DNA from: an uncultured Gammaproteobacteria bacterium
Lineage (GTDB): Bacteria; Pseudomonadota; Gammaproteobacteria; Pseudomonadales; Pseudohongiellaceae
DNA: 64,000 nt
Direction of reading: 5' to 3'
NCBI GenBank assembly: GCA_913060695.1
Contig: CAJXUA010000007.1
Location: forward strand, 121,930 to 185,929
In this document: piece by piece, positions 16,772 through 25,594 of the stretch
How the letters are laid out: each line of letters begins with the position of its first letter
Numbering within the stretch: position 1 is the stretch's first letter
Notes under the pieces: generated by a model
Told to the model about the DNA's origin: nothing
Seen by the model: the letters and a program-made list of their open reading frames with translations, nothing else
The model's database searches: none
Made by a program: the position numbers and the translations under genes

Positions 16772-18727
16772 TTATTGCTCGCGGTATTGGTCATATACAT
16801 TGATCTGCGGCTCGAAGCGTTGGCCAGCACGGCGCGCCGCAAGTGTCTCTTCCTTCATATCCATGTCGATCCAGTGCACGAAGGCATCCTCGGCATAACT
16901 GGAGTAACGCACATTGAAATCCTCCGGCCAGCGCACCCAGCGCCACGAGGCATGCCAGTAGAAGGGCTCGACGAACCCGGGCACGAAGGAGGCATAGTCA
17001 TGATGCATCTGCGACAACTCATGGGAGAGTTGCACCATCTCGTCCTTGTCCGAAGAGGCACCGTACTGATCGATCTTCTGGTCCATCTCGAACACAGCTA
17101 CTGCTTCTAAATTATTGGTCTGCACCTTCACTTGACGGTTCGGGTTCACACTACCATCGTCTAGAAACGCGTCATCGTAGGCATTGTCGGAGTGGTAGGA
17201 GTCCCAGAAACGTGGGTACATCTCAAGGCCAACATTCAGTCCGATAAAATAGATGTCGTGTTGCTTCTCGGAAACCTTGCGCGAACCCGCCGCCACATCC
17301 AGCATCTCTAGACGCAAGTCTAGGCCCGCCTTGATGGCCTCTTCCTTCAATATGGAGAAGATGTCGCGATAGCGCTCATAGTGCGTGGAGAGAGTGAAGG
17401 CTAGGCGCTCGCCGTCGGCATTCATCAGGATGCCATCGGGACCACTGCGATCGAAGCCAGCCTTGGCGAAGTGCTCACGAGCCAAGGTGATGTCAAACTT
17501 TCTAGCTTTTACATCTGGGTTTGTGAATTCGCCGTAGCCTTCCTCCGAAGAGTTTAGCCGCGTGAAGTCGCCGCGGAAATATTGCTGGAGCACTAGCTCC
17601 CAGTTAGAGGCATATTGAATGCCTAAGCGTACGTCGACATTGTCTAGGTGTGGGCGAGCGGAGTTAATCCACATGCCCCAAGGAGAGCGCGGCATATTGT
17701 TAAAGAACTTCGCCTTCTCGATATAACCCGCCTGCACATCCGGGTCGCTGTCGGGGAGTCTTTCATACCAATAGTCTGCGGTGCGTATCTTGAATTGACC
17801 GATGTCGCCGCGGCGGAAGGCTTCGAACTGATTCGCAGTATCGCGAATCACATTAAAATTCACACTGTCCATATTGTAGCGGTTGCGGAAAAACTTCAGG
17901 TCCTGAGCCCACCAATTTTCCACATGGGTCATCACGATATTCGTGCCCATCCTCACATTCTCTGGCTTGATCTCATAGGCGCCGGCATGGGGGACGAAAC
18001 GCCACTGATAACGTTCTGTAAAGTCCTCTCCGAGCTCCTGATAGAAGTGCTCAGGCGTGGGGGGAAAGCTCAAGGCAAGGGCGTCCATGTCGGGCTTAGC
18101 TTCGGCCATGCTTATGGAGATGGTGTGATCGTCGTATTTGGTGATATTCGTGTACTGCGTAGAGTACCAATTGGCATACCAAGGCGAATTGATATAGGGC
18201 GATAACATGAAGTAGAAGGTGAACATGAAGTCATCGGCGGTGATCGGCTCGCCATCGGTGAAACGCGCATTCGGATTTAGCCTTGCGTAGACAGTCTTAT
18301 TTGGCAGGTCTACGGCCCATTCACTGGCAATGGCTGGGTAAAAATCGAATTCGTTCGGGTGTCGATGGGCAAGAGTGACACTCGTATAGTCGAGAATCCA
18401 GCGACGAAACTCGCCATTCGCATCGGGTCCATTGACGCGCAGGGTGGCGGGAAAGTCAGGCATGTACTCGTATTGGGTGCCGCCCTTCTTGGCATTGGGC
18501 GAACCGATGTCGGACAAGCCTTCCCCACTCTGCCAGGCTAGATCTTGAGGCAGATCCGCAAGGGTCTTGAAGGAGTATTTCTCCGGGTCTGCAGCATAGA
18601 ATGCCTGCACATCTGCGCTGATATCTGCGGTCGAATCCACACCGCTGTCTTGCTCACTGCCACCGCAGGCGACTAGCAGAAATGCGAGACCAGCACCGAA
18701 GATCGATCGTGTGATTTGCTTGCTCAT
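16772..18727 (-). CDS. Peptide-binding lipoprotein (YejA-like, SBP family 5), paralog 2
   Basis: A 651-residue periplasmic binding protein of the SBP_bac_5 family. The N-terminus is a lipoprotein signal with lipobox LLVAC (Cys21) followed by GGSEQDSG, so it is anchored to a membrane. Family features: the early SPNAKKGGT segment, RFTDGEPITADDFMF, and TDFNV-like C-terminal lobes. It is clearly a duplicate of the upstream gene at 18724-20685; long blocks are shared, such as YHSDNAYDDAFLDDGSVNPN. The four-base overlap with that gene indicates coupled translation. The two copies may have different ligand preferences (inference). Confidence 0.9.
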   Translation of the reverse strand: MSKQITRSIFGAGLAFLLVACGGSEQDSGVDSTADISADVQAFYAADPEKYSFKTLADLPQDLAWQSGEGLSDIGSPNAKKGGTQYEYMPDFPATLRVNGPDANGEFRRWILDYTSVTLAHRHPNEFDFYPAIASEWAVDLPNKTVYARLNPNARFTDGEPITADDFMFTFYFMLSPYINSPWYANWYSTQYTNITKYDDHTISISMAEAKPDMDALALSFPPTPEHFYQELGEDFTERYQWRFVPHAGAYEIKPENVRMGTNIVMTHVENWWAQDLKFFRNRYNMDSVNFNVIRDTANQFEAFRRGDIGQFKIRTADYWYERLPDSDPDVQAGYIEKAKFFNNMPRSPWGMWINSARPHLDNVDVRLGIQYASNWELVLQQYFRGDFTRLNSSEEGYGEFTNPDVKARKFDITLAREHFAKAGFDRSGPDGILMNADGERLAFTLSTHYERYRDIFSILKEEAIKAGLDLRLEMLDVAAGSRKVSEKQHDIYFIGLNVGLEMYPRFWDSYHSDNAYDDAFLDDGSVNPNRQVKVQTNNLEAVAVFEMDQKIDQYGASSDKDEMVQLSHELSQMHHDYASFVPGFVEPFYWHASWRWVRWPEDFNVRYSSYAEDAFVHWIDMDMKEETLAARRAGQRFEPQINVYDQYREQ

Positions 18728-20685
18728 TGCAGCCCCCTGAATTGGTCGTAGACTTCTATGCTTGGCTCGAAAGTCCGGCCTGCGCTGCGAGCCTCCATCG
18801 TATCTTGGCGCATCTGCGGGTCGATCCAGAATGCAAACATCTCATAGGGATAGATTGTGAACCGGAAGTTGAATCCTTCAGGCCACTGCACCCAGCGCCA
18901 ATACATGGTGCGGTAATAGTCCTCAACGAAGCCGGGAGAGAAAGAGGCATACTCGTAGATTCTTTGTTGAATCATGTGGGATAACTCGATCATGCGCTCT
19001 TTGTCCGATGAGTCGTCATACTCCTCGATCCATTGGTCTATCTCGAAATCGGCAATGCTCTCGATATTATTAGTTTGAGCTTTAATCTTGCGATTTGGAT
19101 TAACCGAACCGTCATCCAAGAAAGCATCGTCATAGGCATTATCGGAATGGTATAGCTGCCAATAACTAGGATACATAACCTGCTGTGGCGCGAGACTCAT
19201 GAAATAGATTTCGTGCTGTTTTTCAGCCTTTTTACGAAATCCAGCCGCCCCATCGAGAATTTCTATGCGAATCTCCAGTCCGGCCTTAATAGCCTCTTCT
19301 TTCAAGATAGTGAAGATATCCGCGAAACGGTCATAGTGTGTACTAAGGGTAAATGCTAAGCGTTCATTTTGTTCATTCACCAAAATGCCATCTGGCCCCC
19401 TGCGGGTGAACCCAGCCTTCGCGAAGTGCTCTGCCGCCTTAGCGATATCGAAGGGACGCGCGGGCACATCGAGATTACTGAACTCTGGGTAACCATCATT
19501 CTGCGTGCGCAATCTCTCTACGTCGCCTCGAAAATAATTGCTAATAACGAGATCCCAGTTTGCCGCGTATTGGATGCCCAAGCGCACGTCAATATTATCG
19601 AGCAAGTGTCGATCCGAGTTCATCCAGAGCCCCCATTGGCTTCTCGGCCCGCCATTGTAAAAAGTACTCTTATGGATATAACCGCCCGCGATGTCTGGAT
19701 CGCTGTCTGGAAAACTGTCATACCATGTCTCGGCAGTTGCGACCTGCATCATATCGAGATCACCGCGCCTAAACGCTTCGGTTCTCTTGGAGGCGTCACG
19801 AATAACACTGAGATTAATTTGGTCTGGATTGAACAAATTGCGCCAATACTTCTTATCGTTTGCCCACCAGTCCTTTTTACGTTCGACTATTAGGCGTGTG
19901 CCCATGTCGATATTCTGATCGTCGATGAAATACGGACCCGCGTGAGGTTCATAGCGCCACTGATAGCGCTCCGGATAATCCTCGCCCAATTCCTTATAGA
20001 AATGCTGAGGTACTGGACCAAGGGTCAGGACATAGTCAGCCATATCTGGCTTCGCTGTCGCAACTCGCATAGAGAAAGTAAGGTCATCGTACTTGGTAAT
20101 ATTCGTGTATTCGCTACCGTAGAAATTATTGGAATACGGGGCCTGAATATAATCGGATAGATAGAAGAACAGGGAAAACATCTGGTCGTCGGCTGTGATG
20201 GGCACGTCGTCGGTCCAGCGTGCATCGGGATCGATCTTCACATAAACGGTTTGGTTCTCGTAATCGATCGCCCAGCGCTCTGCTATTGCTGGCACATAGC
20301 CCTTCGTATCAGGATGTTGCACTGCATAGCCAATACGATAGAAGCCACTGATCCAGGACCGCGCGCTAGAGTTCGTATCTGGCCCAGTAAAACGTAGGGT
20401 TGGTGGGAAATCATCCAAATACTGATAGAAGGTGCCACCCTTCTTGGCATCGGGGGAGCCTATAATCGGCTCATCCATGCCATCGTCCCATACTAGGTCG
20501 GCAGGAATATCGGCAGGTGTGGCGAAGGTAAACAAGTCTGGGTGCGCTGCATAATAGTCCTGCACCTCTTGGGTGATATCGAGGCCTGAGTCCTCGCTGG
20601 CGCTTTGTTCCGAGCCGCCCCCACATGCAGTTAACGTGGCCGCAAAGGCGAGTAGTACAAACCTCAATCTCACTAATGTATTCAT
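18724..20685 (-). CDS. Peptide-binding lipoprotein (YejA-like, SBP family 5), paralog 1
   Basis: A 653-residue SBP_bac_5 lipoprotein, with lipobox TLTAC (Cys21) then GGGSEQSA. It carries GSPDAKKGGT, the ARWTDDVPITADDQMF motif, and the shared YHSDNAYDDAFLDDGSVNPN block. E. coli YejA, at about 604 residues, feeds the YejBEF importer (microcin C and peptides); the permeases just upstream are YejB- and YejE-like, so this is most likely the matching receptor. It lies 35 bp downstream of the YejE-like gene and overlaps its paralog by four bases. Confidence 0.9.
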   Translation of the reverse strand: MNTLVRLRFVLLAFAATLTACGGGSEQSASEDSGLDITQEVQDYYAAHPDLFTFATPADIPADLVWDDGMDEPIIGSPDAKKGGTFYQYLDDFPPTLRFTGPDTNSSARSWISGFYRIGYAVQHPDTKGYVPAIAERWAIDYENQTVYVKIDPDARWTDDVPITADDQMFSLFFYLSDYIQAPYSNNFYGSEYTNITKYDDLTFSMRVATAKPDMADYVLTLGPVPQHFYKELGEDYPERYQWRYEPHAGPYFIDDQNIDMGTRLIVERKKDWWANDKKYWRNLFNPDQINLSVIRDASKRTEAFRRGDLDMMQVATAETWYDSFPDSDPDIAGGYIHKSTFYNGGPRSQWGLWMNSDRHLLDNIDVRLGIQYAANWDLVISNYFRGDVERLRTQNDGYPEFSNLDVPARPFDIAKAAEHFAKAGFTRRGPDGILVNEQNERLAFTLSTHYDRFADIFTILKEEAIKAGLEIRIEILDGAAGFRKKAEKQHEIYFMSLAPQQVMYPSYWQLYHSDNAYDDAFLDDGSVNPNRKIKAQTNNIESIADFEIDQWIEEYDDSSDKERMIELSHMIQQRIYEYASFSPGFVEDYYRTMYWRWVQWPEGFNFRFTIYPYEMFAFWIDPQMRQDTMEARSAGRTFEPSIEVYDQFRGLQ

Positions 20686-20720
20686 TGCTATGAACTCCCG
20701 GGCGCTTAGGTTCAGGATGC

Positions 20721-21794
20721 CTATTTATAGAGTGTGAATTTCTTCGGATCGAAAGACTCGCGAATCGCCTCGCCTACGAAGGTAACTAAGGTCAGCAATA
20801 CCACGAGCGTACCAAATGCGGACATGACTATCCAAGGCGCCGTACGCAGAGTCTGCGTGCCCTGCTTGAGCAGCTCACCTAGGCTAGGCGTGGGCGGCGG
20901 CAGGCCGAAGCCAAGGAAGTCGAGTGCAGTGATCGCGCTGATTGCCGCGACGATGGTAAAGGGCATGAAAGTGACGAGGGTAGACAGGACGTTGGGCAGA
21001 ATATGGCGGAAGACGATGCGGGTGTTAGAGGCGCCTAAGACGCGGGCGGCGGCGACATAGTCACGGGACTTCTCTTTATAGGTCTCGGTGCGCATGTAAT
21101 AGGTCATCGAGGTCCATGAAAACAGCACCATCACCCCCAGCAGGATCAGTATCCGCGAGAATATCGTGAAGGCATCCGGTATTACGGAGAATACGATGAT
21201 CACCATATACAGGAACGGGATATTGCTCCATATCTCGATCAGACGCTGGCTGATAATGTCGAACATGCCACCTAAGTAGCCCATCGCACAGCCTACAGCT
21301 ACGCCGATCATGTACACCGCGACCATGAAGCCGATCGCGAAAATTAGCGCTATGCGCGTGCCGAAGAATAGCCGGGCCAAGATGTCACGACTCGTCGTGT
21401 CGGTGCCTAGATAATGTTGCTTCTCCGCACTGGGCGGCTCGGGGCGGAAGATGCCCGTAGAGGCATCATTCTCGTAGGCGCTATAGGGAATCGGCGGCAT
21501 CAACACCCAGTTGTCGGAACCGGTATCTGCGAAGTGCTGCTTGAGCTGCCGGTAATTCGTCTCGTATTGATAGTCGAGGCCAAAGTCGGTGCCCGGGTGG
21601 AAGGCGGTATAAGTGGGGAAGAATAACTCGCCCTCATAGCTGACGACGAGTGCCTTGTTATTGATAAACAACTCGCCGGTTAGACTCAGAAGCAGGAAAA
21701 CGGCGAGGATAACAAAGCTATAGTAACCGCGTTTAATCTCGCGGAAGCGACGCAGTTTCTTGGTGGTTTGGGGATTCAATTTAAATAGACTCAT
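20721..21794 (-). CDS. yejE: Peptide ABC transporter permease, YejE-like
   Basis: A 357-residue inner-membrane permease. The start region RRFREIKRGYYSFVILAVFLLLSLTGELFINNKALVVSYEG is close to E. coli YejE, including the loop KPLLV/KALVVSYEGELFFPTY. The core membrane domain carries GTDTTSRDILARLFFGTRIAL and the EAA-loop RVLGASNTRIVFRHILPNVLSTL that contacts the ATPase. Five to six membrane spans. It follows the YejB-like gene by nine bases. Named by similarity to YejE; only part of the family's substrate range (short peptides, microcin C) is known. Confidence 0.88.
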   Translation of the reverse strand: MSLFKLNPQTTKKLRRFREIKRGYYSFVILAVFLLLSLTGELFINNKALVVSYEGELFFPTYTAFHPGTDFGLDYQYETNYRQLKQHFADTGSDNWVLMPPIPYSAYENDASTGIFRPEPPSAEKQHYLGTDTTSRDILARLFFGTRIALIFAIGFMVAVYMIGVAVGCAMGYLGGMFDIISQRLIEIWSNIPFLYMVIIVFSVIPDAFTIFSRILILLGVMVLFSWTSMTYYMRTETYKEKSRDYVAAARVLGASNTRIVFRHILPNVLSTLVTFMPFTIVAAISAITALDFLGFGLPPPTPSLGELLKQGTQTLRTAPWIVMSAFGTLVVLLTLVTFVGEAIRESFDPKKFTLYK

Positions 21795-21803
21795 CGCGGC
21801 ACC

Positions 21804-22820
21804 CTAATTAAAACGAATGCGCGGATCGACCAGCGCCACGAGGATGTCGGAGAGGATATTGCCAATCAACAGCAACAGGCTGGCAAGGAATATTACCCCC
21901 ATAACCACCGGGTAATCACGGTCTACGATGGAAGTAAGCCCTAACAAGCCAAAGCCGTTGATGTCGAAAATAGTCTCGATGAGGAACGAGCCCGATACCA
22001 GCAGGGTGATGTTCTGACCGAAGGTGGTGGCGATTGGGATCATGGAATTACGCAGCGCGTGACCCGTGACCGCCTTGCGGAACGACACCCCTTTGGCGAT
22101 GGCTGTACGCACATAGTCCGAGGCGAGATTGTCCATCAGGTGATTCTTTAGCAGCAGCGTGACCAGCGCGAAGCTGCCCATCATGTAACAGATTAGAGGC
22201 AGCGCCGAATGGGAGGCTAGGTCTTTGATCTTGCCCCATAGGCTGAGGTCTTGGAATTGCAGACTGGTGAAGCCCCCCATCGGGAACCACTCCAGCCGCA
22301 CGGAAAAATACAGCAGCAGCAGCGAGCCTAGGGCATAACCGGGCACTGCGTAGCCGATGAAGATGAAGATCGAACTGATGTTGTCCACCGCGGTCCGGTG
22401 TTTTATGGCTTTGACGATGCCTAAGGGGATGCAAATGGAATAGGTCAGAATGAGGGTAATAATGCCGTAGTAGAGCGAGACGGGGAAACGACTAGCCATC
22501 ACGTCCCACACTGGCTGGTTATAACGATAAGAGGTACCCAAGTCGCCGGTAGCGACCTTGCCTACCCACTCGACATAGCTTTGCAGCACTGGCTTGTCGA
22601 AGCCGTAATACTCTTTCAGACGGTCTAGCTGGGCCTCGGACAGGGCCATGTTCTGCCCTGCCGCCGCGCCGCGGGTGCCACCACCGCCGAGTTGGGCTTC
22701 CATGATGGCGCGTTCGATGGGCCCACCCGGCACGAGGCGGGTGATCAAAAAGACAATTATCGTGATGCCAATCAGCGTTGGGGGTATTAGCAGCAAACGG
22801 CGTATAAAATAGTCACGCAT
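21804..22820 (-). CDS. yejB: Peptide ABC transporter permease, YejB-like
   Basis: A 338-residue permease and first gene of the operon. N-terminal YFIRRLLLIPPTLIGITIIVFLITRLVPGGPIERA is the signature of YejB. The permease core has DLGTSYRYNQPVWDVMASRFPVSLYYG and the EAA loop RTAIAKGVSFRKAVTGHALRNSMIPIAT. Six membrane spans. The AAAGQNMALSEAQLDRLKEYYGF region with a Gly/Ala-rich insert at about 45-55 also fits YejB. The promoter must lie in the 800-bp repeat-rich spacer upstream; a TATGCT -10-like box at about 22867-22872 is a weak guess. Confidence 0.9.
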   Translation of the reverse strand: MRDYFIRRLLLIPPTLIGITIIVFLITRLVPGGPIERAIMEAQLGGGGTRGAAAGQNMALSEAQLDRLKEYYGFDKPVLQSYVEWVGKVATGDLGTSYRYNQPVWDVMASRFPVSLYYGIITLILTYSICIPLGIVKAIKHRTAVDNISSIFIFIGYAVPGYALGSLLLLYFSVRLEWFPMGGFTSLQFQDLSLWGKIKDLASHSALPLICYMMGSFALVTLLLKNHLMDNLASDYVRTAIAKGVSFRKAVTGHALRNSMIPIATTFGQNITLLVSGSFLIETIFDINGFGLLGLTSIVDRDYPVVMGVIFLASLLLLIGNILSDILVALVDPRIRFN

Positions 22821-22959
22821 TTAATTCTTCTTGCTCGTTATTACGGGTTAAAGGCAGCCAAAGAGCATACCCGGTTTTAAGTTCAGAACGAAGAATTATC
22901 CTTTTTCTTACAGGCTGCAGGCTAGCCTAATGTCATCATATTGTCATTCCCTTGACCAT

Positions 22960-23077
22960 GGGATGTCACACGCCCCCCTCATACTTACCCACGTCGAAGT
23001 TGCAGCAGACCTCCAACAACGACATGCGAAGAGGTTTTACTCTCCTTCAAGGCTACCCTAACCGGTGGCCTTTTTTT
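22960..23077 (+). ncRNA. Possible small RNA upstream of the orphan terminator
   Basis: The 22821-23048 stretch has no convincing protein gene; a 70-residue frame at 22952 has poor composition. Before the terminator there is a hairpin-like GAAGAG / CTCTCCTTC segment at about 23027-23048, and GTTG / CAAC arms around 23000-23020. TTGACC near 22955 and ATACTT downstream are poorly spaced as a promoter. Start and identity are unknown, and the call rests mainly on the terminator. Confidence 0.25.
23049..23077 (+). terminator. Orphan intrinsic terminator on the plus strand
   Basis: A 9-bp stem, AAGGCTACC (23049-23057) with GGTGGCCTT (23064-23072), has one wobble pair. Its T-run spans 23071-23077, overlapping the arm. 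No plus-strand protein gene precedes it; the nearest genes on both sides are on the minus strand. It may mark the 3' end of a small RNA. Confidence 0.72.
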
Positions 23078-23153
23078 ATGCTCTACTTCTTCCCACCTAC
23101 AGCTTTAGTAGAATTTCCTCAACGGCTCAAAATCACTCCGTTGCTCGAGCCAC

Positions 23154-23310
23154 GGGGAAGGTAAGGGATTGCTGGAGACGCCAAACTGCGCACATCCCTG
23201 TGCAGGCTCGACGTGCGCGTCTTACCGCCATGGATGGCGGTAATGCCGAAAATGCAGGAGCAATTTATCGGCCTGGCGCCCGACGCTCCCGCACTCCCTC
23301 ACCTCCCCCG
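23154..23310 (+). repeat. Composite palindromic element, copy A
   Basis: The outer arms pair imperfectly: GGGGAAGGTAAGGGATTGC (about 23154-23172) with the reverse complement of GCACTCCCTCACCTCCCCC (about 23291-23309). Inside lie GGAGACGCC, the CACATCCCTGTG hairpin, GGCTCGACGTGCGCGTC, then a perfect ACCGCCATGGATGGCGGT palindrome (23224-23241) and a CCGA...TCGG stem-loop. Copy B at 23432-23592 is the same unit inverted, and a relative lies at 63737-63852. There is no gene inside. Confidence 0.75.
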
Positions 23311-23350
23311 CGGCTCTAGATATAGGCAGATTTAGACCTCGGCAACTCTG

Positions 23351-23370
23351 TTCAATTCTTTGAAATTGAA
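23351..23370. repeat. Small inverted repeat between the two composite elements
   Basis: TTCAATT (23351-23357) and AATTGAA (23364-23370) form a perfect AT-rich hairpin. It lies in the otherwise featureless 120-bp sequence separating the inverted copies A and B. Confidence 0.5.
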
Positions 23371-23431
23371 GGATTATCTAACAATCCCGTCGCAAAGAAT
23401 CGAAACAAGAATTGCACGCTCAATCAGCGCT

Positions 23432-23592
23432 GGGGGTGGGGTGCAGAGGGTCAGGAACGTCGGGCGCCAGGTCGAAAATTGCTCCTGCATTTTCGACACT
23501 CCCGCCATCCATGGCGGTCGGACGCGCACGTCGAGCCTTCACACGGACGTGAGCCTTTTGGCGTTTCCAGACCATCTGTACCTCGCCCCCAG
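23432..23592 (-). repeat. Composite palindromic element, copy B (inverted relative to copy A)
   Basis: Reverse-complement copy of the element at 23154-23310. Matching blocks include GAAAATGCAGGAGCAATT, GGCTCGACGTGCGCGTC, CCGCCATGGATGGCGG and CCTGGCGCCCGACG. The outer arms are GGGGGTGGGGTGCAGAGGGT and CCAGACCATCTGTACCTCGC. With copy A about 120 bp away, the pair could form a very large cruciform or RNA stem. It ends about 30 bp beyond the stop of the OppF-like gene at 23623, so it may act as that operon's transcript end. Confidence 0.75.
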
Positions 23593-23622
23593 TGCGAGCT
23601 ACGAAGCACAATAACTCAGAGC

Positions 23623-24579
23623 CTAATACAGGTGACAAGCCACCAGTCTTTCGCTGTCATCAACTTTCTTTAATACGGGAGTTGTACCCCGGCACACGTC
23701 CATCACTTTTGGGCAGCGGCCCGCAAACCGGCACCCAGCTGGCACATTGACTGGCGATGGAATCTCACCCTGTATGCCTGTGGATGGCCGCGCTCGTTCG
23801 ATATCCGGGTCTGGCTCCGGGTTCGACGCGATTAGGATTTGTGTATAGGGGTGTAGCGGACGGAAATACACGTCGTCTACAGGCCCTATTTCCATCAATG
23901 CCCCTAGGTACATCACCGCCATGCGATCGGAGACATAGCGCACCATCGACAGGTCGTGGGCGATGAACAATAGCGTTAAGCCCATGGAGGCTTGCAGCTC
24001 GCTTAGTAGGTTCACTACCTGCGCCTGTACTGACACATCCAGTGCTGAGATCGGCTCATCACACACCACGAACTCTGGCTCTAGGATCATGGCACGTGCG
24101 ATGCCGATGCGCTGTCTCTGCCCGCCGGAGAACTCATGCGGATAGCGTGACATATGATCCGCGTGCAGACCCACGCGCTCTAGCCAATGCGCCGCCTTAT
24201 CCCGAGCCTGCGGCGCGGACATCAAGCGGTGTAGTAATAGCCCTTCCGCAATAATCTCGCCCACTGTCATGCGCGGGTTCAGAGACGAATAGGGATCCTG
24301 GAAGATCATCTGCATCTTGCGGGAGTATTTTTGAAAGTCTGCAGTAGTGTAGTGCCGCGGCAGCGCGGCACCACGATAGTGCACCTCGCCCGCACTCTTG
24401 TCATGCAGGCCAAGCAGGGTCTTACCGAGGGTAGATTTGCCCGAACCACTCTCCCCCACCAAGCCCACAATCTCGCGCTCGGCTATGGAGAAACTGATCT
24501 TATCGACCGCGTGAACATGCTGCCCCTTGCCGATATCAAAGTATTTGCTTAGCTCATCGATACGGACTAATTCACTCAT
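23623..24579 (-). CDS. oppF: Oligopeptide ABC transporter ATP-binding protein (OppF)
   Basis: A 318-residue ABC ATPase of peptide import. Walker A GESGSGKSTLGKTLLG, signature FSGGQRQRIGIARAM, Walker B FVVCDEPISALDVSVQ and the switch LFIAHDLSMV are present. The C-terminal GCRFAGRCPKVMDVC cysteine motif places it with OppF and DppF. Its start overlaps the OppD gene by eight bases. It is the last gene of the five-gene minus-strand operon oppABCDF. Copy B of the composite repeat follows directly downstream. Confidence 0.93.
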   Translation of the reverse strand: MSELVRIDELSKYFDIGKGQHVHAVDKISFSIAEREIVGLVGESGSGKSTLGKTLLGLHDKSAGEVHYRGAALPRHYTTADFQKYSRKMQMIFQDPYSSLNPRMTVGEIIAEGLLLHRLMSAPQARDKAAHWLERVGLHADHMSRYPHEFSGGQRQRIGIARAMILEPEFVVCDEPISALDVSVQAQVVNLLSELQASMGLTLLFIAHDLSMVRYVSDRMAVMYLGALMEIGPVDDVYFRPLHPYTQILIASNPEPDPDIERARPSTGIQGEIPSPVNVPAGCRFAGRCPKVMDVCRGTTPVLKKVDDSERLVACHLY

Positions 24580-25594
24580 TGCCGCCTCCTAGATAGAGAC
24601 CTTCGGCGCGATGCGGGCTTTGTGCGTGATGCAGCCAGCAGCGCGAATAATGCTTAGGCGCCACGTCGAACTGCTCCGGAGATCTAGCCTCGCATACTTT
24701 CATGCTATGGGGGCAACGTGCGGCATAGGCACAACCGAGCGGTGGGGAGAATAGGTCCGGCGGACTGCCCTCAATGGGCTGGAGTGTATCGTGTCGCCCT
24801 GGATCGTTATTAGGCATGGCCAGTTTCAGGCCGAGTGTATATGGGTGGGAGGAGCGGTAGAACACATCGTCTACACTGCCAGACTCGACCACTTGACCGG
24901 CGTACATCACTGCAACATCGTCCGCCATTCTGGCGACCACGCCAAGGTCATGGGTAATTAGAATCAAGGCCATGCCGGTTTCTTTTTGAAGGTCTTTGAG
25001 CAGGTCTAGAATCTGCGCTTGAATCGTCACATCGAGTGCCGTGGTCGGTTCGTCGGCGATCAAGACAGTGGGCTTGCAGGAGATCGCCATCGCAATCATG
25101 GCGCGCTGCAACATGCCGCCGGAGAACTCGAAGGGATACTGCTTGGCGCGCTTCTCTGCCTCGGGAATACGCACGAGCTTGAGCAACTCCAATGCACGCG
25201 CCCAAGCCTTACTGCGGCTATAACCGCGATGCACGATGAGCGGCTCGGCGATCTGGTCGCCGATGGTCATGGTAGGGTTGAGCGAGGACATCGGGTCTTG
25301 AAAGATCATGCCGATCTCGGCGCCGCGCACCTCGCGCCCTTCTATCGTCTTGCGTCCTAAAATCTCGACACCGCGCAGCTTAGCCGAACCCTTCATAATG
25401 CGCCCTGGTGGCATCGGGATCAGGCCCATCATGGCCTGCACAGTCACGGACTTACCACAGCCCGACTCGCCCACGATTGCCAGTGTTCGCCCCGCCTCGA
25501 CCTTAAAATCCACACCGCGCACCGCCTGCACGGTGCCGCCGTAGGTATCGAATTCCACGTGCAAGTTCTGCACTTCTAACAAGGGCGCACTCAT
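24572..25594 (-). CDS. oppD: Oligopeptide ABC transporter ATP-binding protein (OppD)
   Basis: A 340-residue ABC ATPase. Walker A GESGCGKSVTVQAMMG, signature FSGGMLQRAMIAMAI, Walker B VLIADEPTTALDVTIQ and the LILITHDLGVVARMA switch are intact. The C-terminal CAYAARCPHSMKVC cluster is characteristic. It overlaps OppC upstream by four bases and OppF downstream by eight bases, typical of an Opp operon. The signature has LQ where RQ is commoner, which is acceptable in the family. Confidence 0.93.
   Translation of the reverse strand: MSAPLLEVQNLHVEFDTYGGTVQAVRGVDFKVEAGRTLAIVGESGCGKSVTVQAMMGLIPMPPGRIMKGSAKLRGVEILGRKTIEGREVRGAEIGMIFQDPMSSLNPTMTIGDQIAEPLIVHRGYSRSKAWARALELLKLVRIPEAEKRAKQYPFEFSGGMLQRAMIAMAISCKPTVLIADEPTTALDVTIQAQILDLLKDLQKETGMALILITHDLGVVARMADDVAVMYAGQVVESGSVDDVFYRSSHPYTLGLKLAMPNNDPGRHDTLQPIEGSPPDLFSPPLGCAYAARCPHSMKVCEARSPEQFDVAPKHYSRCWLHHAQSPHRAEGLYLGGGNE

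Noticed and set aside
22952..23614. Several 70-84 residue frames in the repeat region
   Set aside because: They run through hairpins and palindromic elements, show no protein-like composition and lack ribosome sites.
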